The position numbers were made by a program, and so were the translations under genes. Positions 25,448 through 34,041 of a DNA stretch of 64,000 bases are shown in pieces (position 1 is the stretch's first letter; every line of letters begins with the position of its first letter). This stretch comes from Angelobacter sp036557225. GTDB taxonomy: Bacteria > Acidobacteriota > Terriglobia > Terriglobales > Acidobacteriaceae. The notes under the pieces were generated by a model, which worked only from the letters and a program-made list of their open reading frames with translations, made no database searches and had not been told where the DNA came from. The stretch covers positions 1 to 64,000 of the forward strand of contig DATBHX010000142.1 in the NCBI GenBank assembly GCA_036557225.1, written 5' to 3'.

Positions 25448-26515
25448 TTGATCCAGTCGCGTAAACAACGGCGCAGTCTGTCTTGTCTTGTCCTTGTCCT
25501 GGGAATGACGCTGGCTCTCACCGGCTGCCCCAATCGCGCCGGCGAGAAGGACGTGATGGCCAAGGTGAACGGCTATAAGGTTCTGCGTTCTGAAGTGGAC
25601 AAGACCTACAACCAGCAGGTGGCGGGATCGCCGCAAAAACCTACCGCCACGGAAGAAGAGGCGCTGCGCCTCAATATCCTTAGCCAGATCATCTATCGCC
25701 AGCTTCTGCTGCAGAAGGCGGAAAAGCTGGGCGTAGTGGCCAGCGACGATGAGGTGGAAACAAAATTCAACCAGTCCAAGGCCCCTTACACGCAGGAGCA
25801 GTTTCAAAAACAGTTGAAAGACAGCGGTCTCACCGAGGAAGATTACAAGCTCGACTTGCGGCGCAACCTGACCGTCGAAAAACTCCTCAACAAGGAAATA
25901 GCCTCCAAGGTCAATATCTCTGACACCGATATCAGCGCCTATTATGATCAGAACAAAGTCGAATTTAATCTGATTGAGCCGCGCTTTCGCCTGGCTACGA
26001 TCTATGTCAGCAATCAGCCCTCAGGCGAACCCGGCCAGTCCACGGACAGGACCCAGCTTGACGGCCAGGCAAAGAGAAAGATCCAGATGATCCACAATCG
26101 CCTGGATAGCGGTGAGGATTTTGCCGACCTGGCGCAAAAGTATTCTGAAGATCCCGATACCGGCCGCTCCGGTGGCGCCATTCAGCCCATCCCCGAATCG
26201 CAGATCAAGAACTTTGACCCGGTCACGCGCGACGCCATCCAGAAGCTCAAGCCGGGACAATATACTGACGTTCTTCCCGCTATCAATCCGCAGACGCGCC
26301 AGCAGGGCGGTTATCAGATCATCCGTCTAAATGGAAAAGACATTGCCGGCCAGCGCGATCTGAACGATCCCCAGGTGCAGCAGTTCATCCGCAGCAAGCT
26401 GCGCAGCCAGCGCGAGCAGATTCTCCGCGCCGCCTACGATGAAGAGCTGCGCAACAACGCTCAGATCAACAACTACTTCGCTGAGCAGATCCTCAACAAG
26501 ACCGGCAGCAAATAA
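25448..26515 (+). CDS. SurA/PpiC-type parvulin prolyl isomerase lipoprotein
   Basis: 355 residues. TTG start at 25448 is supported by GGAGG (25436-25440) 7 nt away; the ATG at 25443 is in another frame and stops after two codons. Signal peptide with lipobox LALTGC (Cys near residue 28), a SurA N-like chaperone domain (~35-175), and a parvulin domain (~180-290; DLAQKYSEDPDTGRSGGAIQ, FDPVTRDAIQKLKPGQYTD) and C-terminal helices. Periplasmic chaperone/PPIase for outer-membrane proteins such as LptD. Its operon mate upstream is a DsbA-like enzyme. Confidence 0.9.
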   Translation: MIQSRKQRRSLSCLVLVLGMTLALTGCPNRAGEKDVMAKVNGYKVLRSEVDKTYNQQVAGSPQKPTATEEEALRLNILSQIIYRQLLLQKAEKLGVVASDDEVETKFNQSKAPYTQEQFQKQLKDSGLTEEDYKLDLRRNLTVEKLLNKEIASKVNISDTDISAYYDQNKVEFNLIEPRFRLATIYVSNQPSGEPGQSTDRTQLDGQAKRKIQMIHNRLDSGEDFADLAQKYSEDPDTGRSGGAIQPIPESQIKNFDPVTRDAIQKLKPGQYTDVLPAINPQTRQQGGYQIIRLNGKDIAGQRDLNDPQVQQFIRSKLRSQREQILRAAYDEELRNNAQINNYFAEQILNKTGSK

Positions 26516-26556
26516 ATGGGTCAGCAAAAATGACCCACGATTGCTGGATCAGACGT

Positions 26557-28341
26557 TTACTGCGCCCCCACAAACTGCTCCGTGACCGCCTTGCGCAGCA
26601 GGTTGGGCGGCAATAGCCCCTGGGAAAGAATGAAGTCGTGGAACTTCATGGCATCGAATTTCTTGCCCTGCTTCGCTTCCACGTCTTTGCGCAGCGCCAG
26701 CAGCCGCGAGTAACCGTAAAAATAGGAGCAGGCCTGTCCCGGCGCACGGAAGGTGTACCGCTCAACCTCAGTGTTGGCGAACGCCTCTGAGAGCACCACA
26801 TCCTGTGTGAGCACGTGCATAGCATCCGCGGGCGTCACCTTGCCGCTTTGCAGTTCCGGATCGAGGAACGCTCGCGCCGCGCGCATCAACCGCAGCTGCA
26901 GCGAGATGAGCTGGCCATCCAGCGGCATGTAAGGCTTGGTGATGTACTCGGCATAAAGGCCCCAGCCTTCCACGTTGGTGCTGTTGAAAGCGTAGAGTGA
27001 GCGCGCCACGGAAACGCCGCGCTCCACCATGGAATCAAACTGCAACTCATGCCCGGGACGCGCCTCATGCGCCACCAGCGTCCAGGTGGAAGCCGTGTAG
27101 GTGAAGTCGTCAATCTTCTTGGTCTCCGCCGATCCCGGCGCCGTGGGCACGTTCAGCGGCAGCACAAATGTTCCCTGCTCGCCTTTATTGTTCAACAGTG
27201 GCGGCGGATCCATGTGCGCCGCCGGCTGCTGCGCGGTTTCTGCGGCCGAGGCCAGACGGATTCGCGCCGGACGCCCCGGCAGCGTCACCAGCCGCTGCTG
27301 GCGAATGATCTCTTCGATCTTCTTCAGCGTCTGCTCGTATTGCGGCAGAATCGCTTCGCCCACCAGTTGGTCTTTCTTGAGCTCGCGGATCACATCGCGA
27401 TAGTCGCTCGATTTCCAGCCTCGCTCCTTGGCGATCTTGGCCGCTATCTGCTGCATCTCCTGCTGATATTCCGTAAAGGCCTTGTGCGCCATCGCGGTCA
27501 GCTGCTCCGGCGGGATGTCGATTCCGAACTGCTGCAGGCTGAACGCGTATTCTTCCGGCGGCAGGCGGAAATCAGTCCGCGCCTTGGGCAGAATCTCCTG
27601 CTTGACCCACGCGTTGTAATCCGTGAGTTGCTGCTTCAGTTTGGCAAACGCCTCCTGATAGCCGTCAATCTTGTACTTGTCAAAAAGCTGGGCGATTCCG
27701 TTGATGAAAAAATCCGCACGCGCCAGATCGGTTTCAACCTGCACCTTCGCCGGTCCCAATTGTCCCGGCTTGCGCCACTCCAGGGAGCGCGCCTTGGCCT
27801 GTTCAGTGATCGGTTCGTAGCCCGGCTCCATCCCGGCGTATTTGCGCAGACGCACCAGCGCCTTCCTGCGCCGCTCGTCGGGGACCTGATCGTCCAGCAG
27901 CCCCCGCAGCCCGGAAAACACCAGCTGTGACACGTTGAAGTACGGCATATCGTACTTCTCGCCCAGCTCCTGGCCTTGCAGGCCCTGCTCGGTCGCCTTG
28001 ATCATGATCTCGAGGTCCTGCTTCACCAGTGGGTCCTTCTCCACAGCCAGGGCCTTCCGCAGCTGATCCAGCGCAGCCCGCGCATCGGCTTTCTGCTGCT
28101 CGCGACGATCAGAGGAAAACCGCGAAATCTGCTCATCCAGCCCTTCCACACCCTGCCGCGCCGCGAACTCCGGAGCGTACTTGGCCTGGACCTTGAGCAA
28201 TTGCTGCGCAAATTCATTGCTGCGCTTGATCCACTCTTTTTGCTCTTTGGGCCCGGCCGTAGTCTGGGCTGAAGCGCTCACACTGGCGCAGAGCGTGAGC
28301 AGGGCAAGGCAAGACAACGCCCTAATTCGCAGGTTTCGCAT
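26557..28341 (-). CDS. secreted DUF885 hydrolase
   Basis: 594 residues, normal for DUF885. Signal peptide 1-25 (LSCLALLTLCASVSASAQ). The family motif VAHEARPGHELQF lies near residue 430, with a zinc-binding HE..PGH pattern, and ends with the conserved GQACSYFYGYSRLLALR segment. DUF885 proteins are thermolysin-clan-like metallohydrolases, thought to be carboxypeptidases or dipeptidases, mostly uncharacterised. ATG at 28341 is preceded by GGAGAT 9 nt upstream. Convergent with the parvulin gene; alone on its side. Confidence 0.88.
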   Translation of the reverse strand: MRNLRIRALSCLALLTLCASVSASAQTTAGPKEQKEWIKRSNEFAQQLLKVQAKYAPEFAARQGVEGLDEQISRFSSDRREQQKADARAALDQLRKALAVEKDPLVKQDLEIMIKATEQGLQGQELGEKYDMPYFNVSQLVFSGLRGLLDDQVPDERRRKALVRLRKYAGMEPGYEPITEQAKARSLEWRKPGQLGPAKVQVETDLARADFFINGIAQLFDKYKIDGYQEAFAKLKQQLTDYNAWVKQEILPKARTDFRLPPEEYAFSLQQFGIDIPPEQLTAMAHKAFTEYQQEMQQIAAKIAKERGWKSSDYRDVIRELKKDQLVGEAILPQYEQTLKKIEEIIRQQRLVTLPGRPARIRLASAAETAQQPAAHMDPPPLLNNKGEQGTFVLPLNVPTAPGSAETKKIDDFTYTASTWTLVAHEARPGHELQFDSMVERGVSVARSLYAFNSTNVEGWGLYAEYITKPYMPLDGQLISLQLRLMRAARAFLDPELQSGKVTPADAMHVLTQDVVLSEAFANTEVERYTFRAPGQACSYFYGYSRLLALRKDVEAKQGKKFDAMKFHDFILSQGLLPPNLLRKAVTEQFVGAQ

Positions 28342-28406
28342 TTTGGCTGATCTCCTAATGGGTTACTGAATTGGACGAGCAGAAGGTGGGAAGGAAAGCC
28401 GCCGGC

Positions 28407-28904
28407 CTACTCGACCTCCGCCAGCGATTGGCCCGCCTCCACCGCGGCCCCTTCTGTGATGTTCACTTTCCTGAGCACGCCGCTCTTTGGGGCCTTCAGT
28501 TCGTTTTGCATCTTCATGGCTTCAATCACGATGACGCTCTGTCCCGCCTCCACCGCGGTCCCTTCGGCAACCAGCAGACGTACAACTTTTCCCGGCATGG
28601 GCGCGGTAATCTTTTTGATGCCCTGCGCTTCGGCGCCGGCACGGCGCCGCGAGCGGAATGATCTCGGGTCGCGCACGGCAACGCTGAAGCGTTCGTGACC
28701 AACCACCACCTTGGTTTCCGTTGCCGTGTTCTCCTGCTTTACCTCATAAGACTTTCCTGCCAAGAGCAGTGAGAGCACTCCGTCTTCACCGGAGACAACA
28801 TCAACCGGAAGCTCGCGTCCGTTAAGCCTGCACTTCCAGCCTGGCCCGGCGCGCTCCAATTCCACGCGAAAGCTCTGCTCGCCGATGGTGACCTCGTAGA
28901 TCAT
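28407..28904 (-). CDS. biotin carboxyl carrier protein, PCC-alpha-tail type
   Basis: 165 residues. The C-terminal 80 are a biotinyl domain with the biotinylation site VIEAMKMQNELKAPKSG. The N-terminal half (MIYEVTIGEQSFRVELERAG...) resembles the BT linker domain of propionyl/methylcrotonyl-CoA carboxylase alpha subunits more than the Pro/Ala-rich linker of AccB. Its ATG at 28904 overlaps the TGA of the biotin carboxylase gene (ATGA). So the pair looks like an alpha subunit split in two: BC plus BT-BCCP. It would carry CO2 to a carboxyltransferase not encoded here. Confidence 0.88.
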   Translation of the reverse strand: MIYEVTIGEQSFRVELERAGPGWKCRLNGRELPVDVVSGEDGVLSLLLAGKSYEVKQENTATETKVVVGHERFSVAVRDPRSFRSRRRAGAEAQGIKKITAPMPGKVVRLLVAEGTAVEAGQSVIVIEAMKMQNELKAPKSGVLRKVNITEGAAVEAGQSLAEVE

Positions 28905-30418
28905 TCCCCGCGCAGCCCTTCAGCGCGCGCAGTCTGCTTCCAGGCTGAAAGCTCTGGGCTTTTCCCCGACGCCGTTTTGCCATTGGTGCCATTCTTCTGC
29001 GGTACTGTGGCAGCGAACAACGCAGCCGCGACCGCAGCAATCTCCGCCAGCCCATTTCCTGCTGCCGCCGCGTCCTGTTTGTTGGCAAGCAGGCGGTCGA
29101 GAAAGCCGGTATCAATCCGCGCTGCCGCAAAATCAGGATGTTCGAGAATTCTCCGGAACAGCGGCAAGTTGCTCTTGATCCCGCCGACGAAGTATTCATC
29201 CAGGGCGCGCCGCATGCGTGCGATGGCCGAAGCCCGGTCTGCCGCGTGCACAATCAGCTTGGAGAGCATGGGATCGTAGTCCAGCGGCACCGTCCAGCCC
29301 TCATAAACACCGCTGTCTTCACGCACGCCCGGTCCCGAAGGCCGCAACAGCCGTGTGATCTTTCCCGGCGAAGGAAAGAAGTTGTTCTCCGGATCTTCGG
29401 CGTAAATGCGGCACTCAATCGCGTGACCGCGGAGCGCCAGATCCTCCTGCTTAAACGGCAGCTTTTCTCCTGCGGCGATCCTCAGCTGCAGATGAACAAG
29501 ATCAAGCCCGGTTACCAGCTCCGTCACCGGATGCTCCACTTGCAGCCGCGTGTTCATCTCAAGGAAATAAAAATTGCGCGCCGAATCCACCAGGAACTCG
29601 ACTGTCCCTGCGTTGGTGTAGCCCGCTGACTTCGCTGCCTGCACCGCCACGGCGCCCATCTTGCGCCGCATCTCTTCATCCACAATGGCCGAGGGCGCCT
29701 CTTCGATCACCTTCTGGTGGCGGCGCTGCACTGAGCATTCACGCTCGCCCAGGTAAACCATGTTGCCGTGCTCGTCGCCCAGCACCTGGATCTCAATGTG
29801 GCGCGGGTTCTCAATCAGCTTCTCGAGATAAACCTCGCCGTCGCCGAAGGCCCGCAGCGCCTCGCTCTGCGCAGTTTCAAATGCCGATTTCAATTCCCCG
29901 GCAGCGCGCACCATGCGCATGCCTTTGCCGCCACCACCGGCGGCGGCTTTGATCATCACAGGGAAGCCGATCTTTTCTGCTGTCGTTTCAGCTTCAGCCA
30001 ACGTGAGCCCGCGCGCCGAGCCTGGAACCATCGGCACTCCTGCTGCCTGCACCGCCGTACGCGCCCGTGTTTTTGATCCCATGATTTCCATGGCAGACGC
30101 GGGCGGTCCAATAAATTTGATTCCTGCCTCCGCACAGGCACGGGCAAACTGCGCGTTCTCTGACAAAAAACCGTAACCGGGATGGATGGCCTCAGCCCCG
30201 CTGCGCCGTGCCACATCAAGGATCTTGGCGATGTTCAGATAAGACTCTCGTGCCGGCGCCGGGCCGATCGGATATGCCTCATCGGCCTTGCTCACATGCA
30301 GTGCCGCGCGATCCACGTCAGAAAATACCGCGACAGATGCAATATCAAGCTCGCGGCAGGCGCGAATTACCCGTACGGCAATCTCGCCGCGGTTCGCTAT
30401 GAGGACCTTTTTGAACAT
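28901..30418 (-). CDS. accC: biotin carboxylase subunit of an acyl-CoA carboxylase
   Basis: 505 residues from ATG at 30418 (MFKKVLIANRGEIAVRVIRA), preferred over an in-frame start at 30478. ATP-grasp biotin carboxylase: GYGFLSENAQFA, AAAGGGGKGMRMV glycine loop, FLEMNTRLQVEHPVTE with the catalytic/Mg-binding residues. An Ala/Gly-rich ~45-residue C-terminal extension follows the usual end. It carboxylates biotin on the downstream carrier protein with bicarbonate and ATP. Whether the complex is acetyl-CoA (accA/accD) or propionyl-CoA carboxylase cannot be settled; the carrier type favours the latter. Overlaps the carrier gene by 4 nt. Confidence 0.93.
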   Translation of the reverse strand: MFKKVLIANRGEIAVRVIRACRELDIASVAVFSDVDRAALHVSKADEAYPIGPAPARESYLNIAKILDVARRSGAEAIHPGYGFLSENAQFARACAEAGIKFIGPPASAMEIMGSKTRARTAVQAAGVPMVPGSARGLTLAEAETTAEKIGFPVMIKAAAGGGGKGMRMVRAAGELKSAFETAQSEALRAFGDGEVYLEKLIENPRHIEIQVLGDEHGNMVYLGERECSVQRRHQKVIEEAPSAIVDEEMRRKMGAVAVQAAKSAGYTNAGTVEFLVDSARNFYFLEMNTRLQVEHPVTELVTGLDLVHLQLRIAAGEKLPFKQEDLALRGHAIECRIYAEDPENNFFPSPGKITRLLRPSGPGVREDSGVYEGWTVPLDYDPMLSKLIVHAADRASAIARMRRALDEYFVGGIKSNLPLFRRILEHPDFAAARIDTGFLDRLLANKQDAAAAGNGLAEIAAVAAALFAATVPQKNGTNGKTASGKSPELSAWKQTARAEGLRGE

Positions 30419-30502
30419 AGTCGAAACTTTGATTGTAGCAACAAAGCCGGACTTCCAGCTCTCGCCTGCCGGCAGCATGAACCATTATGATTGTGAACAG
30501 CC

Positions 30503-31189
30503 ATGTCCCAGGAACACACGTCCCAAGAGCAATGGACCACAGTCGACGACTACATCACCAACCTTTTGATTCCATCTGATCCCGCGCTGGACCGGGCGCT
30601 GCGCGCAAGTGTCGAAGCGGGGCTTCCATCCATCCAGGTATCCGCGGCGCAGGGTAAGATGCTGCATCTGCTGGCGCGGGCCGTCGGCGCGCGCAAGATA
30701 CTGGAGATCGGAACTCTAGGCGCTTACAGCACCATCTGGCTGGGGCGCGCCCTGCCGCCGAATGGTTCTCTCATCACGCTGGAAGCCGAGCCGAAGCACG
30801 CCGAGGTAGCACGGGCCAATATCGCTCTCGCAGGTTTATCGAACGTGGTTGAGCTTCGGCTGGGCCGCGCCCAGGAAACGCTCCCTCAACTTGTGGCGGA
30901 GAAGCACGGACCGTTTGATCTCATCTTTATCGATGCCGATAAACCGGGATACTCCGCTTACCTCGGCTGGTCTCTGCGCCTCTCGCGCCCCGGTACCTTG
31001 ATCATCGCCGATAACGTTGTGCGCAAAGGACAGGTGGCGGAGCCGGCAGGCGGCGATGCCAACGTGCAGGGAATACGCGCTTTTAATCAAGCTCTCGCCG
31101 CGGAAAAGCGGGTAAGCGCTACCGAAATCCAGACCGTGGGCAGCAAAGGCTACGATGGCTTTGCCCTAGCTGTCGTTCTGGCAGAGTAA
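30503..31189 (+). CDS. SAM-dependent O-methyltransferase (caffeoyl-CoA OMT family)
   Basis: 228 residues, Methyltransf_3 type. SAM-binding motif I is ARKILEIGTLGAYSTIWLGRAL (Gly-rich loop near 68-80), with FDLIFIDADKPGYS and LIIADNVVRKG as metal and substrate motifs of cation-dependent catechol-type O-methyltransferases. Cytosolic; substrate unknown, probably a vicinal dihydroxy aromatic. ATG at 30503 (MSQEHTSQEQ). Divergent from the carboxylase operon with an ~84-bp shared spacer, so promoters may overlap. Confidence 0.9.
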   Translation: MSQEHTSQEQWTTVDDYITNLLIPSDPALDRALRASVEAGLPSIQVSAAQGKMLHLLARAVGARKILEIGTLGAYSTIWLGRALPPNGSLITLEAEPKHAEVARANIALAGLSNVVELRLGRAQETLPQLVAEKHGPFDLIFIDADKPGYSAYLGWSLRLSRPGTLIIADNVVRKGQVAEPAGGDANVQGIRAFNQALAAEKRVSATEIQTVGSKGYDGFALAVVLAE

Positions 31190-31205
31190 TCCCGGGACCA
31201 GCAAA

Positions 31206-31229
31206 AAGCCCCTCCCGCAGGAGGGGCTT
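31206..31229 (-). terminator. intrinsic terminator of the tonB-exbBDD-TPR block
   Basis: 10-bp stem AAGCCCCTCC / GGAGGGGCTT with loop CGCA; on the minus strand it is followed by TTTT. It lies 16 nt past the stop of the TPR lipoprotein gene, and closes that operon. On the plus strand it can also stop the methyltransferase transcript. Confidence 0.88.
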
Positions 31230-31244
31230 GGAGACAGCGATGCT

Positions 31245-32081
31245 TTATTTCGATTTTGGCTGGTCCAGCACAATGCCGCCGGAGGTTTTCTTGGCTGCCT
31301 CATCTGCTTTCTTCTTGCGCGCCGCCATTGCCTTATCGCTCCAGTCGTTGGCCGTCTTCACGTAGTTTGCGCGCGCTTCGGCATCGTCGCACGTCATGTC
31401 CGCGGCCTTGCGGCGATAGAGCAGGTTCAGGTAGGCCATGGCATCGTCGTAGTCCTGGCGCTTGTCAATCGCCGTCTGCAACATCTTCATGCCTTCTTCC
31501 ACGTTCTGGCCGTCTTTTTCCTTCAGCTGATCGCAGAGCTTCTGGCTGCTTTTGCCTTTCAGCTCGTCTTCCACATGGAGCCCTTCTTTTGACTTGACTT
31601 CTCCCGCGTCCTTGTACGTTTGCGACCAGTCAATCACACCCACGGAGTAATACGTCTCCGGATCGTTGGGATCGGCTTCAATCGCTTTTTTGTAGAAATC
31701 GCGGGACTCATCGAATTTCTTCTGCTGCATGTACAGGAAGGCGATGCCTTTCAGGCTGGTCACATTCTTCGGATCAGCCTCCAGCACGTGCTTGTATTCC
31801 TCAATGGCCTGCTGCGCGTTACGCAGGTTTTCCGGCGTCTCCACGCCGGGGACGTACTGTTGCGCGTACGCGGTGGCCAGGTACATCTTGGCCACTTTCA
31901 GGTCGGGATCGAGGCCAACGGCGTTCTGGAAATGGTTGATGGCCTCTTCATAGTTGGCGCCGCGATACGCCTGGACTCCCTTGTTCAACTGGTCGCGGGC
32001 CTTGAGTTTATTGCAACCTGCGGTACTCAGGACCGCGGCGGCAATCGCCAATACCGTCACGAAACGTGCGGCTCTGTTCAT
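31245..32081 (-). CDS. TPR lipoprotein, last gene of the ExbBD/TonB block
   Basis: 278 residues from ATG at 32081, where a lipoprotein signal with lipobox LSTAGC begins (in-frame extension to 32174 rejected). Three to four tetratricopeptide repeats (~30-165; KGVQAYRGANYEEAINHFQNA, GIAFLYMQQKKFDESRDFYKKA), then a charged helical region and a Lys-rich tail. Anchored to a membrane, in the periplasm. The gene lies 109 bp after an exbD gene and directly before a terminator. So it is likely co-expressed with the TonB energiser and may recruit or organise it, by inference from position. Confidence 0.85.
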   Translation of the reverse strand: MNRAARFVTVLAIAAAVLSTAGCNKLKARDQLNKGVQAYRGANYEEAINHFQNAVGLDPDLKVAKMYLATAYAQQYVPGVETPENLRNAQQAIEEYKHVLEADPKNVTSLKGIAFLYMQQKKFDESRDFYKKAIEADPNDPETYYSVGVIDWSQTYKDAGEVKSKEGLHVEDELKGKSSQKLCDQLKEKDGQNVEEGMKMLQTAIDKRQDYDDAMAYLNLLYRRKAADMTCDDAEARANYVKTANDWSDKAMAARKKKADEAAKKTSGGIVLDQPKSK

Positions 32082-32190
32082 GTTTGCTGCTCTCCTTGCC
32101 GGAGTAAAAATTTTTAATGTCCGAATAAAAAACGCTTTTTGCCGGGGCCGGCAACTGCTCACCACCGGCCCCATGCTGAGGAGGAAAAAA

Positions 32191-32628
32191 CTACTGTCCC
32201 GCTTCGATCTTGGCCGTGATCAGTCCCACTCGGTCCACTACCTGAGTTCCGTGAGCAATGTCGATCACTGTCGCCACGTTCTGGAACTCAACATCCGGGT
32301 CGCCTTTCACGAACATCACGCGCTCGGCGCGCGTCTTGAAGATGTCCGTCAACCGCTGCTGCAGATCGTCCCAGCTAACGTCATCCTGGTTGATCTTCAG
32401 CTTCGGTTTTTCACCGGCTGCGCCCAACACCTGCACCACCACCGTGCGGTCGTTCGGCGTTTCATGCTGGTTGGGCGGCGGAGGCTGTGGTACCAGCGCC
32501 TCCAGGCCCTTGGGAGTGAGCGGCGTGATGACCATGAAAATGATCAGCAGCACCAGAAGCACGTCGATCAGCGGCGTTACGTTGATGTCAGCTGTCTGAC
32601 CGCCGCCTCCGCCCGTTGTCATTGCCAT
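32191..32628 (-). CDS. exbD: ExbD/TolR biopolymer transporter, copy 2
   Basis: 145 residues. N-terminal single transmembrane helix after a short Gly-rich cytosolic stretch (TADINVTPLIDVLLVLLIIFMVI) with the functional Asp (VTPLIDVLL) that conducts protons with ExbB. The rest is a periplasmic domain. Partner of ExbB; converts proton motive force into movement of TonB. Starts 23 bp after the previous exbD; the two ExbDs share the TM region but differ in the periplasmic part. Confidence 0.93.
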   Translation of the reverse strand: MAMTTGGGGGQTADINVTPLIDVLLVLLIIFMVITPLTPKGLEALVPQPPPPNQHETPNDRTVVVQVLGAAGEKPKLKINQDDVSWDDLQQRLTDIFKTRAERVMFVKGDPDVEFQNVATVIDIAHGTQVVDRVGLITAKIEAGQ

Positions 32629-32651
32629 AAACTGCTCCCTTTCCTGCCTGC

Positions 32652-33095
32652 TTACTGCGGTTGAGGTTGCTTGGGATTCTGTCTCTGCTCGGTGAGCAGG
32701 CCCAATTGATCAACGCCGGCTGAGCGCACATCGTCTACCACGTCCACCACCCACTTGTAGTGGGCGCGTGCATCCGCCCGCACAAACACTTCCTTGTTGG
32801 TGCGGCTGGAGACCCGTTCCTTGACCTTTTGCGTCAATTCATCAGGCGAGACGATCTGCGAATCAAAGAAGACTTTGCCGTCGCGATTCACCGCCACCAG
32901 CAGCGCGTCTTCCTTGTCGGCCGCCTCCATCGGGACGGGATTGTTGGTCTTGGCCATCTCCACGATCGTGCCCTTCTGCAGCATGGGCGTGATAACCATG
33001 AAAATGATCAGCAAAACCAGCATCACGTCCACCATGGGAGTCACGTTGATGTTGGAATTTACCTTTGCGCCTTCGTTACGAACTGAGATTGCCAT
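32652..33095 (-). CDS. exbD: ExbD/TolR biopolymer transporter, copy 1
   Basis: 147 residues. Short Asn-rich head, then INVTPMVDVMLVLLIIFMVI with the conserved Asp in the TM helix, and a periplasmic domain ending in a Gln/Pro-rich tail. It follows exbB by 15 bp and precedes the second exbD by 23 bp. Paralogous ExbD pairs with one ExbB are common in Bacteroidetes/Acidobacteria-type systems and may form mixed dimers in the ExbB pore. Confidence 0.93.
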   Translation of the reverse strand: MAISVRNEGAKVNSNINVTPMVDVMLVLLIIFMVITPMLQKGTIVEMAKTNNPVPMEAADKEDALLVAVNRDGKVFFDSQIVSPDELTQKVKERVSSRTNKEVFVRADARAHYKWVVDVVDDVRSAGVDQLGLLTEQRQNPKQPQPQ

Positions 33096-33110
33096 TGGTC
33101 TGCTCCTGGC

Positions 33111-33869
33111 TTACCGCCGGACGGCTGTGGTCCGTTTCAGGAAGTAATCCACCAGTTCGCTGGATGAATTGTCCATCTCCACGTCAAAGGCTTCCACTTT
33201 GCCGGTGAAATAGTTGAACATCATCACGGCCGGGATGGCGACGAACAATCCCAGAGCGGTGGTGACCAGCGCTTCAGAAATACCGCCGGCGACCGCGCCC
33301 AGACCTGTGGCCTTCTGCTCGGAGATCTTCTTAAACGCGTTCAGAATTCCGATGACCGTTCCAAACAATCCCACAAACGGCGCCGTGGAACCGATGGTGG
33401 CCAGTCCGCCCAGGCCGCGCTTCAGTTCGGCGTGGACAATGGCTTCTGCGCGCTCCAGGGCGCGCTTGCTGGCGTCAATCTGTTCGCCGGAAATTTCATT
33501 GGAGTCGCGGTGGGCCTTGAATTCCTGCAGACCGGCCGTGACCACCTTGGCCAGATGGCTCTTCTTGTGACGCTCGGCTACGCGGATGGCTTCATCCAGC
33601 TTCTCTTCGCGCAGGGCGCCGGCAACCACCGGAGCAAATTGCCGCGACTGCTTGCGGGCGGCGCTGAAGGCGATCCAACGATCGATCATGACGCCAATCG
33701 ACCATGCCGACATGATGAATAGAATGACGACGACTACCTGGGCCACCCAGCTCATCTGCTTCCACAAGTGGATCGGGTCCCAGCCGATCGAACTGTCATC
33801 CTGGAAGAACCAGAAGGCGAGTAGGTGCGCTTTCGCGAGCATAAGAGTTGCAATATTGGCTACAAGCAT
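33111..33869 (-). CDS. exbB: ExbB/TolQ/MotA-type proton channel
   Basis: 252 residues with three transmembrane helices: one near 40-62 (WVAQVVVVILFIMSAWSIGV) and two at ~170-225 with GSTAPFVGLFGTVIGILNAF and ISEALVTTALGLFVAIPAVM, the MotA_ExbB signature. It forms the pentameric channel around ExbD. A Phe-rich N-terminal segment precedes the first helix, as in many ExbB proteins. GGAGGAAAA lies upstream. Between the tonB-like gene and this one is a 172-bp spacer. Confidence 0.94.
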   Translation of the reverse strand: MLVANIATLMLAKAHLLAFWFFQDDSSIGWDPIHLWKQMSWVAQVVVVILFIMSAWSIGVMIDRWIAFSAARKQSRQFAPVVAGALREEKLDEAIRVAERHKKSHLAKVVTAGLQEFKAHRDSNEISGEQIDASKRALERAEAIVHAELKRGLGGLATIGSTAPFVGLFGTVIGILNAFKKISEQKATGLGAVAGGISEALVTTALGLFVAIPAVMMFNYFTGKVEAFDVEMDNSSSELVDYFLKRTTAVRR

Positions 33870-34041
33870 GAGTTTAAGTTTTCCTCCTCAGAACTTTTAG
33901 AAACGTTTTTGCCGAGAGCGTGCCTGGGCGAGAACACACAAGAATTGCGTGACCTGCGCGACGAGACAGAATCTCCTTCGTTTTAGGGCCGGGACGGTGT
34001 CTCTGCCCTGGTTACCGTCCCCTTTCCATCAAGAACCTTGC

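Noticed and set aside
27049..27930. 293-codon plus-strand ORF opposite the DUF885 gene
   Set aside because: Shadow of DUF885; biased to Arg/Leu, no start context.
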